A DNA stretch of 22,772 nucleotides from Oscillospiraceae bacterium (GCA_020024185.1 JAHHUD010000020.1:1-22772); one strand, 5' to 3'. Counted from the stretch's first letter, positions 1 through 7,102 are shown. Notes: generated from the letters alone by a model not told the origin. A program made the numbers and translations.

Positions 1-799
1 TTGCAACAAGAAAACCAAAAACAATTTTACCTTTTGCAGTTTTTGGTGTTGTTGTTGGCTCATTAAGCATAAATAATGCACTGTATAAAACCGCACCGTT
101 TAAAAGTTCCATTTCAACTGATGCAAAACGTGGAAAACCATATATTCTCGGAAACAACAATGCTATACCTGCTGTTGTAAGCAAAAATGTAACCGGTGCG
201 TGCCATGTTATAAGCTTTTTATAAATCATAAAAACACCGATAACTGCAATAACAAGTATAAAGTCTGAGCCGATAGAACCCGGATAATTGCCCAAAAGCA
301 TATTAACAAGACTATATCCAGGCACACCGCCTTCTTTGATGATTGCGGCATTGGACATAGCAACATTTGCAGTTTCGCCTGTCAAAATATTTACTTGTGA
401 AAAAGGTGCAACCGCCGCAAAAACTTTATCCGGCCAGTTAACTGATGCCACACAAGATGCAAGAGCGGCAAGGTTAAAAGGGTATACGCCTTTGCCACCA
501 AAAACATGTTTGCCTATAAGCACAACAAATCCGACTGTAATGTTTACAACATAAAACGGAATATTAACCGGCATTAAAAGGCTGAAAATAACCGCTGCCT
601 GAACGCTTGAATTATCTTTTTTATCAAAGTCAGTATGACGCACCATTGATACAAGTACGTCAACTATTCTTGCAGTAATCATGGCACTTAGACAAATAAA
701 AAGAACTCTTGGCCCATGAAGTACTACGCCACAGAATATGAGTGGCATTGTTGCCAGTAACATATACTTATCATAATTTTTAATTTGTGTATCTATCAT
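1..799 (-). CDS. RnfD/NqrB-family membrane subunit (partial, C-terminus beyond the window)
   Basis: An open frame starts at ATG 799 and runs off the left edge (266 codons visible). My translation shows several hydrophobic helices and the family signature region GKHVFGGKG followed by YPFNLAALA (residues 97-112), then GNYPGSIGS (170-178) and EPTTTPKT (247-254). These match the NQR2/RnfD/RnfE family, whose members are integral-membrane subunits of Na+/H+-pumping electron-transfer complexes. Family members carry FMN covalently on a threonine in an S/T-G-A-T motif; the aligned position here reads TGET (residues 140-143), so the threonine is kept but Ala is replaced by Glu. The start is 18 nt after the rpe stop, with a weak AGAG-type site, so the two are probably co-transcribed. 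Whether other Rnf/Nqr subunits follow cannot be seen. The family is fairly sure; membership of a true Rnf complex is not. Confidence 0.75.
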   Translation of the reverse strand, partial: MIDTQIKNYDKYMLLATMPLIFCGVVLHGPRVLFICLSAMITARIVDVLVSMVRHTDFDKKDNSSVQAAVIFSLLMPVNIPFYVVNITVGFVVLIGKHVFGGKGVYPFNLAALASCVASVNWPDKVFAAVAPFSQVNILTGETANVAMSNAAIIKEGGVPGYSLVNMLLGNYPGSIGSDFILVIAVIGVFMIYKKLITWHAPVTFLLTTAGIALLFPRIYGFPRFASVEMELLNGAVLYSALFMLNEPTTTPKTAKGKIVFGFLVA

Positions 800-817
800 T
801 GTTTTACTCTCTGTTTT

Positions 818-1465
818 TTAAATTTTAAGACTGTCAATTGCCCCTTTTATATCTTGTGAACCAAAAACATAACTGCCTGCAACAAGCAAGTTTGCACCAC
901 TTTCTGCACACAATTTACCAGTTGTTTGGTTTATTCCACCATCAACTTCGATATAAAGGTCTGTGAGATTTCTTCTTTTTGCTTCTTGGCTGATAATTTT
1001 GAGTTTATCAAGAGCATTTTCCATAAAACTCTGTCCGCCAAAACCAGGTTCAACACTCATAACAAGCACAAGGTCAACCATATCAAGATATTCAAAAACG
1101 GCTTGTGCCGGTGTTGCCGGTTTTATAACAATACCTGCTTTTTTACCGCATTTTTTTATAAGGCTAATTGTTTGTTTAACGTCACTTTCACTTTCTATAT
1201 GAAAAGATACAAGGTCTGCACCCTGTTTGCAAAATTCTTCAACGTAAAGGTGTGGTTTTATAATCATAAGGTGAACATCAAAAAATGCGTCAGATTTTTT
1301 TCTCAAAGATTTAACAACCGGCAAACCAATTGATATATTTGGCACAAAAATGCCGTCCATAACGTCAATATGCAACATATCTGCCCCGTTGTCCATAACT
1401 TTTTTACAGTCTTTTTCAAGGTTTGCAAAATCTGCTGATAATATTGATGGTGATACTTTAGTCAT
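818..1465 (-). CDS. rpe: Ribulose-phosphate 3-epimerase
   Basis: This 215-residue cytosolic TIM-barrel enzyme interconverts D-ribulose 5-phosphate and D-xylulose 5-phosphate in the pentose phosphate pathway. The length is typical of the family. Diagnostic motifs are present in order: SILSADFANL near the N-terminus, the metal-site HIDVMDG, HLMI, the loop SVEPGFGGQSF, EVDGGIN with the second catalytic Asp, and the phosphate-binding AGSYVFG near the C-terminus. The ATG at 1465 is preceded by AAGAGGAAAT at good spacing. A strong promoter lies about 40 bases further upstream (1502-1530). The next gene on the strand is the RnfD-like gene 18 nt downstream, an unusual partner for rpe. Confidence 0.95.
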   Translation of the reverse strand: MTKVSPSILSADFANLEKDCKKVMDNGADMLHIDVMDGIFVPNISIGLPVVKSLRKKSDAFFDVHLMIIKPHLYVEEFCKQGADLVSFHIESESDVKQTISLIKKCGKKAGIVIKPATPAQAVFEYLDMVDLVLVMSVEPGFGGQSFMENALDKLKIISQEAKRRNLTDLYIEVDGGINQTTGKLCAESGANLLVAGSYVFGSQDIKGAIDSLKI

Positions 1466-1501
1466 TTTATTTCCTCTTTTTACACATAATTTAATATTTT
1501 A

Positions 1502-1530
1502 ATTATACATAAAAGCAGTCCAAAAATCAA
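1502..1530 (-). promoter_or_regulatory. Sigma-A-type promoter of rpe
   Basis: On the minus strand TTGATT (1525-1530) and a perfect TATAAT (1502-1507) are separated by exactly 17 bp. The initiation point would fall about 30 nt upstream of the rpe ATG. This suggests rpe and the RnfD-like gene are transcribed independently of the QueG-like gene upstream. Confidence 0.75.
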
Positions 1531-1594
1531 TTATATAGCTAAGGTTTAACATTTTTAATACCATTTGTTTACATTTAAAAAATAATTTAAATTT

Positions 1595-2395
1595 TTATTT
1601 TTTTGTATTTTGAGCATTGTAAATCTGCAAATTTCTTTCCAAAACTTTCATGCCACGAAATCCAAAAGCTCTTTGCTTATAACTTGTATCTTTTAGCATT
1701 TGCTCTGTAACAGTGTTAACTATGTCGTCTGAAAACATATTTTCACTTTGGTCAATGTTTTTATTATGTGGACAAACTTTCTGACATATATCACAACCAA
1801 AAACAGTATTTGCACGTTTTAAAATTTCAAATTGCCAGTCTGTAATATCCCTTTTTTTCTGGCTAATATGAGAAGCACATTTTTCTTTATCAACTATTCC
1901 GTTATTAATTGCTTTTCCGGGACAGTGTTTTTTACAAAGCCCACACTTCATACAGCTTTTCTTTTCGTACAAAACAGTTTCCATTTCCATATCAGTGATA
2001 ATTTCTCCAATAAAAATATAACTGCCCCATTTTTCAGTTATAAGCAAACTGTTTTCTCCAACAACACCAAGACCTGATTTTGCCGCCATATCAACTTCAT
2101 CTATGGGAGATGCGTCTACAAATGGTACAAAACTATATTCAGAATACTTAGTTTTAAGCTCTTCACAGATGGATTTTAGTTGCTTCATAGCTACTATATG
2201 ATAGTCAGGCACTGAACAATATGCACTTACATTGCCCATAAAGGCATTTTTGTTAAAATATGGGAAAACAAATGCAATTGCCGTCTTGGAATTTTCTGGT
2301 AATCTCTGTTTTGAACGAGTGTCGAAAATGTTTAAATGTTGAAAACTTATAGTGGAATATTGGGCTATATTATAGTTTTTTAGAATATCTTGCAT
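1595..2395 (-). CDS. QueG-like epoxyqueuosine reductase / double 4Fe-4S protein (short form)
   Basis: 266 residues. Residues 40-135 resemble the cobalamin-binding N-domain of epoxyqueuosine reductase, including FVDASP (the Asp at about 94 aligns with the proposed catalytic Asp), GLGVVGENSLLIT and GSYIFIGEIITD. Two ferredoxin-type clusters follow: Cys 148/151/154/158 (CMKCGLCKKHCPG) and Cys 201/204/208 (CDICQKVCPHN). QueG catalyses the last step of queuosine synthesis in tRNA. This protein is about 100 residues shorter than the B. subtilis enzyme as I recall it and lacks the C-terminal HEAT-like part. The usual GLGWIGKN segment reads GLGVVGEN, with Trp and Lys replaced. It may be a genuine short QueG or a paralogue with another substrate. 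The ribosome binding site before ATG 2395 is weak. Confidence 0.75.
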   Translation of the reverse strand: MQDILKNYNIAQYSTISFQHLNIFDTRSKQRLPENSKTAIAFVFPYFNKNAFMGNVSAYCSVPDYHIVAMKQLKSICEELKTKYSEYSFVPFVDASPIDEVDMAAKSGLGVVGENSLLITEKWGSYIFIGEIITDMEMETVLYEKKSCMKCGLCKKHCPGKAINNGIVDKEKCASHISQKKRDITDWQFEILKRANTVFGCDICQKVCPHNKNIDQSENMFSDDIVNTVTEQMLKDTSYKQRAFGFRGMKVLERNLQIYNAQNTKK

Positions 2396-2538
2396 AACAA
2401 AAACCTATTTTTCTTTTATTTATCCTCTTATTTTACATAAAAATATTAAAAAAATATATAGTTTTAGTAATATTTTTTTGTGAAAAATATAAAATATGAA
2501 GTTTTTTATTGACAATTGTCTGAGTTATAAACAATTTC

Positions 2539-2614
2539 AACAGAGTTTTCAACATTTTTTTCAAAATCCAAGTTTAAAATGTTTAAAAGTAGGCTCATTG
2601 TTGAAAACTCTGTT
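2539..2614. repeat. 16-bp perfect inverted repeat
   Basis: AACAGAGTTTTCAACA (2539-2554) is the exact reverse complement of TGTTGAAAACTCTGTT (2599-2614), separated by 44 bp. A further GTTGAAAACT copy follows at 2621-2630. Both arms contain the TTTTCAACA unit that recurs across this spacer. Confidence 0.9.
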
Positions 2615-2728
2615 AAATTAGTTGAAAACTTTCTGATATTACTATTTGTAGATTTTATTTTATGTTTTAAACTGCCATAATTTTACATAATATTAAAAAC
2701 CTTGTAAATAGTAGATTTTGTCTGATGA

Positions 2729-2757
2729 AAAGTTTTCAACACGCTGTTGAAAACTTT
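2729..2757. repeat. 13-bp perfect hairpin with the same repeat unit
   Basis: AAAGTTTTCAACA (2729-2741) and TGTTGAAAACTTT (2745-2757) are perfect reverse complements around a CGC loop. Transcribed on either strand this would be a stable hairpin. It is not followed by a T-run, so a terminator role is unlikely, and it reads better as a protein-binding palindrome. Confidence 0.9.
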
Positions 2758-2834
2758 GTTTAAAACTTTACTATATGTAAAATAAGTCTTAATTTACTCA
2801 AAATTCACCTAATTTTCATATGTACTATTATATC

Positions 2835-2859
2835 ATTTCAACACTAACCCGTTGAAAAT
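2835..2859. repeat. Third inverted pair of the TTTCAAC repeat
   Basis: ATTTCAAC (2835-2842) faces GTTGAAAAT (2851-2859) across 8 bp. The right arm overlaps the proposed -35 element of mrp (TTGAAA, 2852-2857), so a protein bound here could compete with RNA polymerase. Confidence 0.6.
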
Positions 2860-2879
2860 TTTAATAAAAGGTGTATACT
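2852..2879 (+). promoter_or_regulatory. Probable promoter of the Mrp gene
   Basis: TTGAAA (2852-2857) and TATACT (2874-2879) are separated by 16 bp. Downstream the leader repeats the octamer GTATACTT (2873-2880 and 2892-2899) and ATATACTTTA (2906-2915) before the ribosome binding site AAGGAGA (2914-2920). Confidence 0.5.
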
Positions 2880-2929
2880 TATAAATGTAATGTATACTTT
2901 AATAATATACTTTAAGGAGAATTATATAA

Positions 2930-3760
2930 ATGAGTGAAAATTGTACACACAACTGCAGCTCTTGTTCTAAAGGAAGTTGCGGTGAAAGAACAGCACCTCA
3001 AAAAGAAAAACTTAATGACTTATCAAAAGTTAAAAAAGTTATTGGTGTTATAAGTGGCAAAGGTGGCGTTGGCAAAAGCCTTGTAACAAGCACACTTGCC
3101 GTTCTCAGCCAAAGACACGGTTATAATACAGCTGTTCTTGATGCTGACGTTACTGGCCCATCTATTGGCCAAACATTTGGCGTTCATAAAAAATTGGTTG
3201 GCAATGAAATTGGTATCATGCCAAATATAAGTCAAACAGGCATTCAACTTATGAGTGCAAACTTTATGCTTAAAGAAGAAACAGACCCTGTTTTATGGCG
3301 TGGTCCGGTTATTGCCGGAGTTATCAAACAATTCTGGAAAGACGTTATTTGGAATGATGTAGACTTTATGTTTATTGATATGCCTCCAGGAACAGGTGAT
3401 GTTCCACTTACAGTTTATCAATCACTTCCGGTTGACGGTATTATCATTGTTGCTTCCCCTCAAGAATTGGTTGCAATGATTGTTGAAAAAGCTGTAAAAA
3501 TGGCAAATATGATGAACATTCCGGTGCTTGGCATTGTTGAAAATATGAGCTATGTTAAATGCCCAGACTGTGACAAAAAGATTTGTCTTTTTGGCGAAAG
3601 CAAAGTTAAACAAACAGCTGAAAAGTATAACTTGCCTGTTTTGGCAGAAATTCCAATTGACCCTGCTCTTGCAAAAAAATGTGATGATGGTCAGATTGAA
3701 TCTTTTGAAGGCGATTATCTTGATAACGCATTCGCAACAGTTGAAAAATTGATTAAATAA
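2930..3760 (+). CDS. Mrp/ApbC (Nbp35-like) iron-sulfur cluster carrier ATPase
   Basis: A 276-residue cytosolic P-loop NTPase of the Mrp/NBP35 family, which bind a [4Fe-4S] cluster at a dimer interface and pass it to apoproteins. The deviant Walker A GKGGVGKS spans residues 43-50. DADVTGPSIG, the family-specific MPPGTGD (151-157) and the cluster-binding CPDC (Cys211, Cys214) follow in the expected order. The N-terminus carries a Cys-rich segment (Cys5, 9, 12, 17), a pattern reminiscent of the N-terminal ferredoxin-like motif of NBP35 rather than the DUF59 domain of many bacterial Mrp proteins. ATG 2930 follows AAGGAGA. A clear terminator ends the unit, so it is probably monocistronic. Confidence 0.9.
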   Translation: MSENCTHNCSSCSKGSCGERTAPQKEKLNDLSKVKKVIGVISGKGGVGKSLVTSTLAVLSQRHGYNTAVLDADVTGPSIGQTFGVHKKLVGNEIGIMPNISQTGIQLMSANFMLKEETDPVLWRGPVIAGVIKQFWKDVIWNDVDFMFIDMPPGTGDVPLTVYQSLPVDGIIIVASPQELVAMIVEKAVKMANMMNIPVLGIVENMSYVKCPDCDKKICLFGESKVKQTAEKYNLPVLAEIPIDPALAKKCDDGQIESFEGDYLDNAFATVEKLIK

Positions 3761-3770
3761 TAATTTTTAG

Positions 3771-3798
3771 GAAGTACCTTTATGGTACTTCTTTTTTT
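3771..3798 (+). terminator. Intrinsic terminator of the Mrp gene
   Basis: GAAGTACC (3771-3778) pairs with GGTACTTC (3784-3791) around TTTAT, followed by seven T (3792-3798), 10 nt after the Mrp stop codon. Confidence 0.9.
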
Positions 3799-3808
3799 GA
3801 AAAATATT

Positions 3809-3836
3809 TTTACATAATTTGTGTTTTGCGTATAAT
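3809..3836 (+). promoter_or_regulatory. Promoter of the stand-alone small RNA
   Basis: TTTACA (3809-3814), a 16-bp spacer and a perfect TATAAT (3831-3836) lie just after the Mrp terminator. No coding sequence follows on this strand before the terminator at 3943. Confidence 0.7.
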
Positions 3837-3841
3837 AATAC

Positions 3842-3967
3842 TTGATAAAGTTACCCAATATTAAAAGTGCCCTGACACTTTAAGTGCAGATTATTTATGA
3901 AATGTGCGCTACGGCCTAAAGGGTGGCTGTAATGAAAAAAATGGGACGGTTTATACCGTCCCTTTTT
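3842..3967 (+). ncRNA. Probable structured small RNA of unknown family
   Basis: About 125 nt lie between a consensus-like promoter and a strong terminator, with no open frame having a ribosome binding site. The next gene is on the opposite strand, so this cannot be a leader for it. By eye it folds as a three-way junction. P1 is 3849-3856 with 3921-3928 (8 bp, two G-U). P2 is 3864-3869 with 3876-3881 (6 bp, loop CCCTGA). P3 is 3883-3892 with 3901-3910 (9 of 10 pairs). The joining strand 3911-3920 reads ACGGCCTAAA. GCTAC (3908-3912) could instead pair with GTGGC (3923-3927), competing with P1 and P3. I do not recognise SRP RNA, 6S RNA, tmRNA or a common riboswitch. It could be a trans-acting sRNA or an orphan riboswitch-like element. 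Confidence 0.6.
3943..3967. terminator. Bidirectional terminator between the small RNA and the methyltransferase gene
   Basis: GGGACGGT (3943-3950) pairs with ACCGTCCC (3955-3962) around TTAT, followed by five T on the plus strand. On the minus strand the stem is followed by a run of T (A-run at 3935-3941), so it can also end the prmA-trmN6-like unit. Confidence 0.85.
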
Positions 3968-4027
3968 ATTATTTAAAAATCTATATATAGAAATACGAAA
4001 TTTATATACAGTGACTTTTGGATACTT

Positions 4028-4738
4028 TTATTCTATTTTTCCGTATATTCTTTGTATTTCCTCTGAAATATTTCCGTTTTCATCTTCCATAATTAAATCC
4101 GGCATAACCGAAAGGCTTTTGCCACCGTTTTTTCTGCCGTCGACTAACACCAGCCACGGATGTTTGCTGTCTTTTCTCTGACGCACAAAACGAATAATTT
4201 TTGGTTCTATACGATTATTTTTCATGGCAAATATAACCTGAGCTAGTTGGTCAGGTCTTTGACAGATACATAATTTTCCATTATCTCTCAAAAGTCGGTA
4301 TCCTGCTTTTGCCACATCATCATCAGTAAGCGTTAACTGGTGACGAAAACTTGCTTTTTTCTCATCATCTTTTGGTTTACCTGCTGTAAAATACGGTGGA
4401 TTGCAGGTAATAACATCAAAAGTGCCTTCCATACCTGTAAATTCTCTTATATCGCTGCATATTCCTGTTAGATTTTCTAAGTTATTAAGCTCTATGCTTT
4501 TATTTAAAAGTTCTATGCCTTGACTGTCAATTTCCAGTCCAAAAGCTTCCCCTTTATGTCCATTATCTTTCCATCTTAACGGGATAATTCCACAGCCAGT
4601 GCCGATATCAAGAGCTTTTTGTGCATATTTTACTGAGGCAAAATGGCTGAGCAAAAATGCGTCTGTGCCAAATCTGTGTGTCTTGTTAATGCACACTTTT
4701 GTTCCGTGGGATAAGGTTTCAACTGTAAAATCTGTCAT
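4028..4738 (-). CDS. TrmN6/YabB-like tRNA1(Val) adenine-N6 methyltransferase family protein
   Basis: A 236-residue SAM-dependent Rossmann methyltransferase. Motif I reads ALDIGTGCGIIPL at residues 42-54. The N6-adenine signature NPPYF follows, in the longer family-typical stretch NPPYFTAGKPKDDEKKASFRH in which the NPPY binds the target adenine. The E. coli homologue TrmN6 modifies A37 of tRNA1(Val); the exact tRNA target here is not shown by the sequence. The ATG at 4738 begins 2 nt after the prmA stop, which points to translational coupling, with GAGG inside the end of prmA as ribosome binding site. More often the gene after prmA in Firmicutes is rsmE. Confidence 0.85.
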   Translation of the reverse strand: MTDFTVETLSHGTKVCINKTHRFGTDAFLLSHFASVKYAQKALDIGTGCGIIPLRWKDNGHKGEAFGLEIDSQGIELLNKSIELNNLENLTGICSDIREFTGMEGTFDVITCNPPYFTAGKPKDDEKKASFRHQLTLTDDDVAKAGYRLLRDNGKLCICQRPDQLAQVIFAMKNNRIEPKIIRFVRQRKDSKHPWLVLVDGRKNGGKSLSVMPDLIMEDENGNISEEIQRIYGKIE

Positions 4739-4740
4739 AT

Positions 4741-5652
4741 CTATATTGTTGCCTCAATACATACCCAGTTATTTTTTGTATGAACTTTAAGAATTTTAAA
4801 TCCAAGATTTTCAAGACAAGCAAGAACTTCATCTTTTCTGTCTATAATAATGCCACTTGTTATATAAAGCCCACCTTCTTTAAGAAATTGTGGAACATTT
4901 TTAGACAACATCATAATTGCATTTGCAACAATGTTTGCAACAACTATATCATATTTACCTGATGCCTCTTCACTTAAATCTCCAACTTTAATTGTGAATT
5001 TATCGCTTACACCGTTAAGGGTTGCATTTTCGTTTGCAACTTTTACAGCAGTTGGGTCAATATCAACGCCTTCTGCACTGCTTGCACCCAAAATACAGCT
5101 TGCAATACCAAGAATACCACTGCCTGTTCCCACATCAAGAATTCTTTCTCCGCCTTTTATTGTACGGTCAAGAACTTCAAGACAAAGGTTTGTTGTTTCA
5201 TGTGTACCTGTGCCAAAAGCCATGCCAGGGTCAAGTTTAAGAATTTTTCTGTCTGTATTACATTCTTCCCAAGATGGACAAACCATAAGATTATTGCCAA
5301 CTTCAAGAGCGTGATAGTATGCTTTCCAGCCTGTTTCCCAGTCTTCTTGATTTACATATTCAATTTCTGTTGTAAATTCCACGCCTTCCTCTGCAAGTCT
5401 TGTCTGCAAAACAAGCAAAGATTCCTGCGCGTCAAGTTCCGGTGAAATATAGTGGTGAACAATAATTTTACTTCTGTCTTTTTCAAGCAAATCAGCTTCT
5501 ATAAGGTCAATATGAGCAATCTCCAACACGTCTGCTTCAAGGTTTGAATAATCTTCAATCTGTACACCCATTGGGCAAACTTCACTGCTAACATAGTCAA
5601 AAACATCTTCATATTTTTTATCGCAAATAATTTTTATATCAGTCCATTGCAT
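4741..5652 (-). CDS. prmA: Ribosomal protein L11 methyltransferase
   Basis: 303 residues, the usual length. PrmA trimethylates ribosomal protein L11 using SAM. The N-terminal substrate-recognition domain (about 1-110) is followed by the interdomain signature DPGMAFGTGTHETT, motif I ILDVGTGSGILGI and ANIVANAI near the active site. ATG 5652 is preceded by AAGGAGAAAAA. It is the first gene of a two-gene unit with the TrmN6-like gene. It is divergent from the C-S lyase gene, so the 127-bp spacer to the right must hold both promoters. Confidence 0.95.
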   Translation of the reverse strand: MQWTDIKIICDKKYEDVFDYVSSEVCPMGVQIEDYSNLEADVLEIAHIDLIEADLLEKDRSKIIVHHYISPELDAQESLLVLQTRLAEEGVEFTTEIEYVNQEDWETGWKAYYHALEVGNNLMVCPSWEECNTDRKILKLDPGMAFGTGTHETTNLCLEVLDRTIKGGERILDVGTGSGILGIASCILGASSAEGVDIDPTAVKVANENATLNGVSDKFTIKVGDLSEEASGKYDIVVANIVANAIMMLSKNVPQFLKEGGLYITSGIIIDRKDEVLACLENLGFKILKVHTKNNWVCIEATI

Positions 5653-5779
5653 AAGGTTTTTTCTCCTTGTAATGTATATTTAATGTGTATATTGTACCAT
5701 AAAACTATTTTATTTTAAACATAAATGTGATAATATTAAAATCAATTACTAAGCTTTAAATTTAAAAGGAGCATTTATT

Positions 5780-6973
5780 ATGGAAGTCTGTTTTGATAAA
5801 AAATGGAATCGTTGGAATACAAATTCAAGAAAATGGGCTTTTACAAAAGACCCTTCAACAGCTGTTTATACAGAGTGTGAAAAGGACGAAATTATACCTA
5901 TGTGGGTTGCAGATATGGATTTTGCAACACCGGATTGCGTTATCAATGCAATTAAAAAAAGACTTGAACACCCTATTTTGGGATACACTGTTCTGCCTGA
6001 CGAATATATTGACGCAATATCATCATGGCAAGAAAGACGATACAACACAAAAGGTATAACAAAAGAAAATATTCTTTATCAAAACAGTGTTTTGGGTGGT
6101 CTTGCAAGTGCAATAAAAGTTTTTACCCTGCCCGGAGATTATATTGTTACAAATCAATCAACATATATTGGATTTCAAAACACAGTAAAAGACCTGGGCA
6201 GAAATCTTGCTTTTTCTGACACATATTTAGATAATGACGGCATATATCGTATGGATTTTGAACAGATGGAAAAAACCATCATAGATAATAAATGTACTAT
6301 GATGATTTTCTGTTCTCCACATAATCCAACCGGTCGTGTATGGGAAAAATGGGAAATTGAAAAAATTGTAAGTCTTTGCCATAAATATAATCTTATATTA
6401 TTTAGTGATGAAGTCTGGGCAGACTTTGTTATGCAAGAAGGAATTAAGCACATTCCAACACAGTCTGTAAATGATACTGCAAAACAGCTTACAATTGCTT
6501 GTTATTCTCCAAACAAGACTTTTAATCTTGCAAGTCTTATTGGCGCTTACAGTATTTGTTATAATCCTTTTATTAACAGCCGTCTGAAACGTGCCGGAGA
6601 CTGTACACATTATAATAACCCAAATATTTTAACTGTAACGGCTTGTATAGGAGCTTATAATGATGGTGCTCAGTGGGTTGACCAGCTTATACCATATATT
6701 CGCAAAAATCAAGAATATATGTATAACTTTTTTATGACAAGAAAAGGCGTTAAAACATATATGCCACAAGGCACATATAATATGTGGGTTGATGTTTCAG
6801 AATGTGGCAAAGATATGGATACTGTTATCAGCCAGCTTTTAGCCGTTGGTGTTATTATAAATGACGGCAGACCATTTCGTGGTCCAACACATTTGCGTTT
6901 TAATCTTGCTTGCCCTTTTGAAAATGTTAAGCGTGCTTGTGAAAAAATGAAATCTGTCTTTGAAGAAAAATAG
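5780..6973 (+). CDS. MalY/PatB-family PLP-dependent C-S beta-lyase
   Basis: A 397-residue fold-type I aminotransferase-like enzyme. Family members split cystathionine or cysteine into pyruvate, ammonia and a thiol (or sulfide). The MalY/PatB hallmark IPMWVADMDF is near residues 40-49. HNPTGRVW and the PLP-contacting SDEVWADFV follow, with the Schiff-base lysine in SPNKTFNLASL. The length fits. Start ATG 5780 has AAAAGGAGC. It stands alone, followed by its own terminator; no methionine genes or sugar PTS are adjacent, so the substrate (cystathionine versus other cysteine conjugates) stays open. Confidence 0.9.
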   Translation: MEVCFDKKWNRWNTNSRKWAFTKDPSTAVYTECEKDEIIPMWVADMDFATPDCVINAIKKRLEHPILGYTVLPDEYIDAISSWQERRYNTKGITKENILYQNSVLGGLASAIKVFTLPGDYIVTNQSTYIGFQNTVKDLGRNLAFSDTYLDNDGIYRMDFEQMEKTIIDNKCTMMIFCSPHNPTGRVWEKWEIEKIVSLCHKYNLILFSDEVWADFVMQEGIKHIPTQSVNDTAKQLTIACYSPNKTFNLASLIGAYSICYNPFINSRLKRAGDCTHYNNPNILTVTACIGAYNDGAQWVDQLIPYIRKNQEYMYNFFMTRKGVKTYMPQGTYNMWVDVSECGKDMDTVISQLLAVGVIINDGRPFRGPTHLRFNLACPFENVKRACEKMKSVFEEK

Positions 6974-6983
6974 TTTACAAAAA

Positions 6984-7013
6984 GGTATCTGTTTATATAC
7001 AGATGCCTTTTTT
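6984..7013 (+). terminator. Terminator of the C-S lyase gene
   Basis: GGTATCTGT (6984-6992) pairs with ACAGATGCC (6999-7007), with one G-U pair, around a 6-nt loop, followed by a T-run (7008-7013). Confidence 0.85.
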
Positions 7014-7102
7014 ATTTAAATTATATTTACTATTATAAAATAACTTTATAATTCAACTTTACCTATATAAATATTTTTATAAATACAAATACAAAAAGTA
7101 AA

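Larger units (their letters stand above)
2396..2929. other. Gene-free 534-bp divergent spacer with TTTTCAAC repeats
   Basis: No plausible gene is seen on either strand. The spacer separates the leftward QueG-like gene from rightward mrp. It is very AT-rich and contains about eight copies of TTTTCAAC/ATTTCAAC in both orientations (near 2534-2542, 2546-2554, 2599-2607, 2621-2628, 2733-2741, 2745-2753, 2835-2843, 2851-2858). Several copies are paired as inverted repeats, listed separately. A 10-bp palindrome GACAATTGTC lies at 2511-2520. The mrp promoter sits at the right end. Confidence 0.8.

Noticed and set aside
288..554. Plus-strand open frame of 88 codons
   Set aside because: It lies antisense within the RnfD-like gene, whose minus-strand frame is open throughout and matches a known family.
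926..1333. Plus-strand open frames across rpe
   Set aside because: Composition-driven antisense frames opposite a clear ribulose-phosphate epimerase; no ribosome binding site.
2396..2929. CRISPR array
   Set aside because: The repeat unit is only 8-16 bp, occurs in both orientations and has irregular spacing.
2396..2929. Chromosomal replication origin
   Set aside because: Boxes deviate from consensus at two positions and no dnaA, dnaN, rpmH, parA/B or mnmG-type neighbours are present. It is kept only as one hypothesis for the repeat cluster.
3842..3967. c-di-GMP-I (GEMM) riboswitch, because of the string GGCCTAAA near a three-way junction
   Set aside because: The other conserved GEMM segments are absent or in the wrong order, and no gene follows on that strand.
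3842..3967. SRP RNA, 6S RNA or a T-box leader
   Set aside because: No SRP apical GGAA/AGCA motif. It is too short for 6S RNA. GGGTGGC lacks the T-box GGGTGGNACC continuation and no tRNA-related gene follows.
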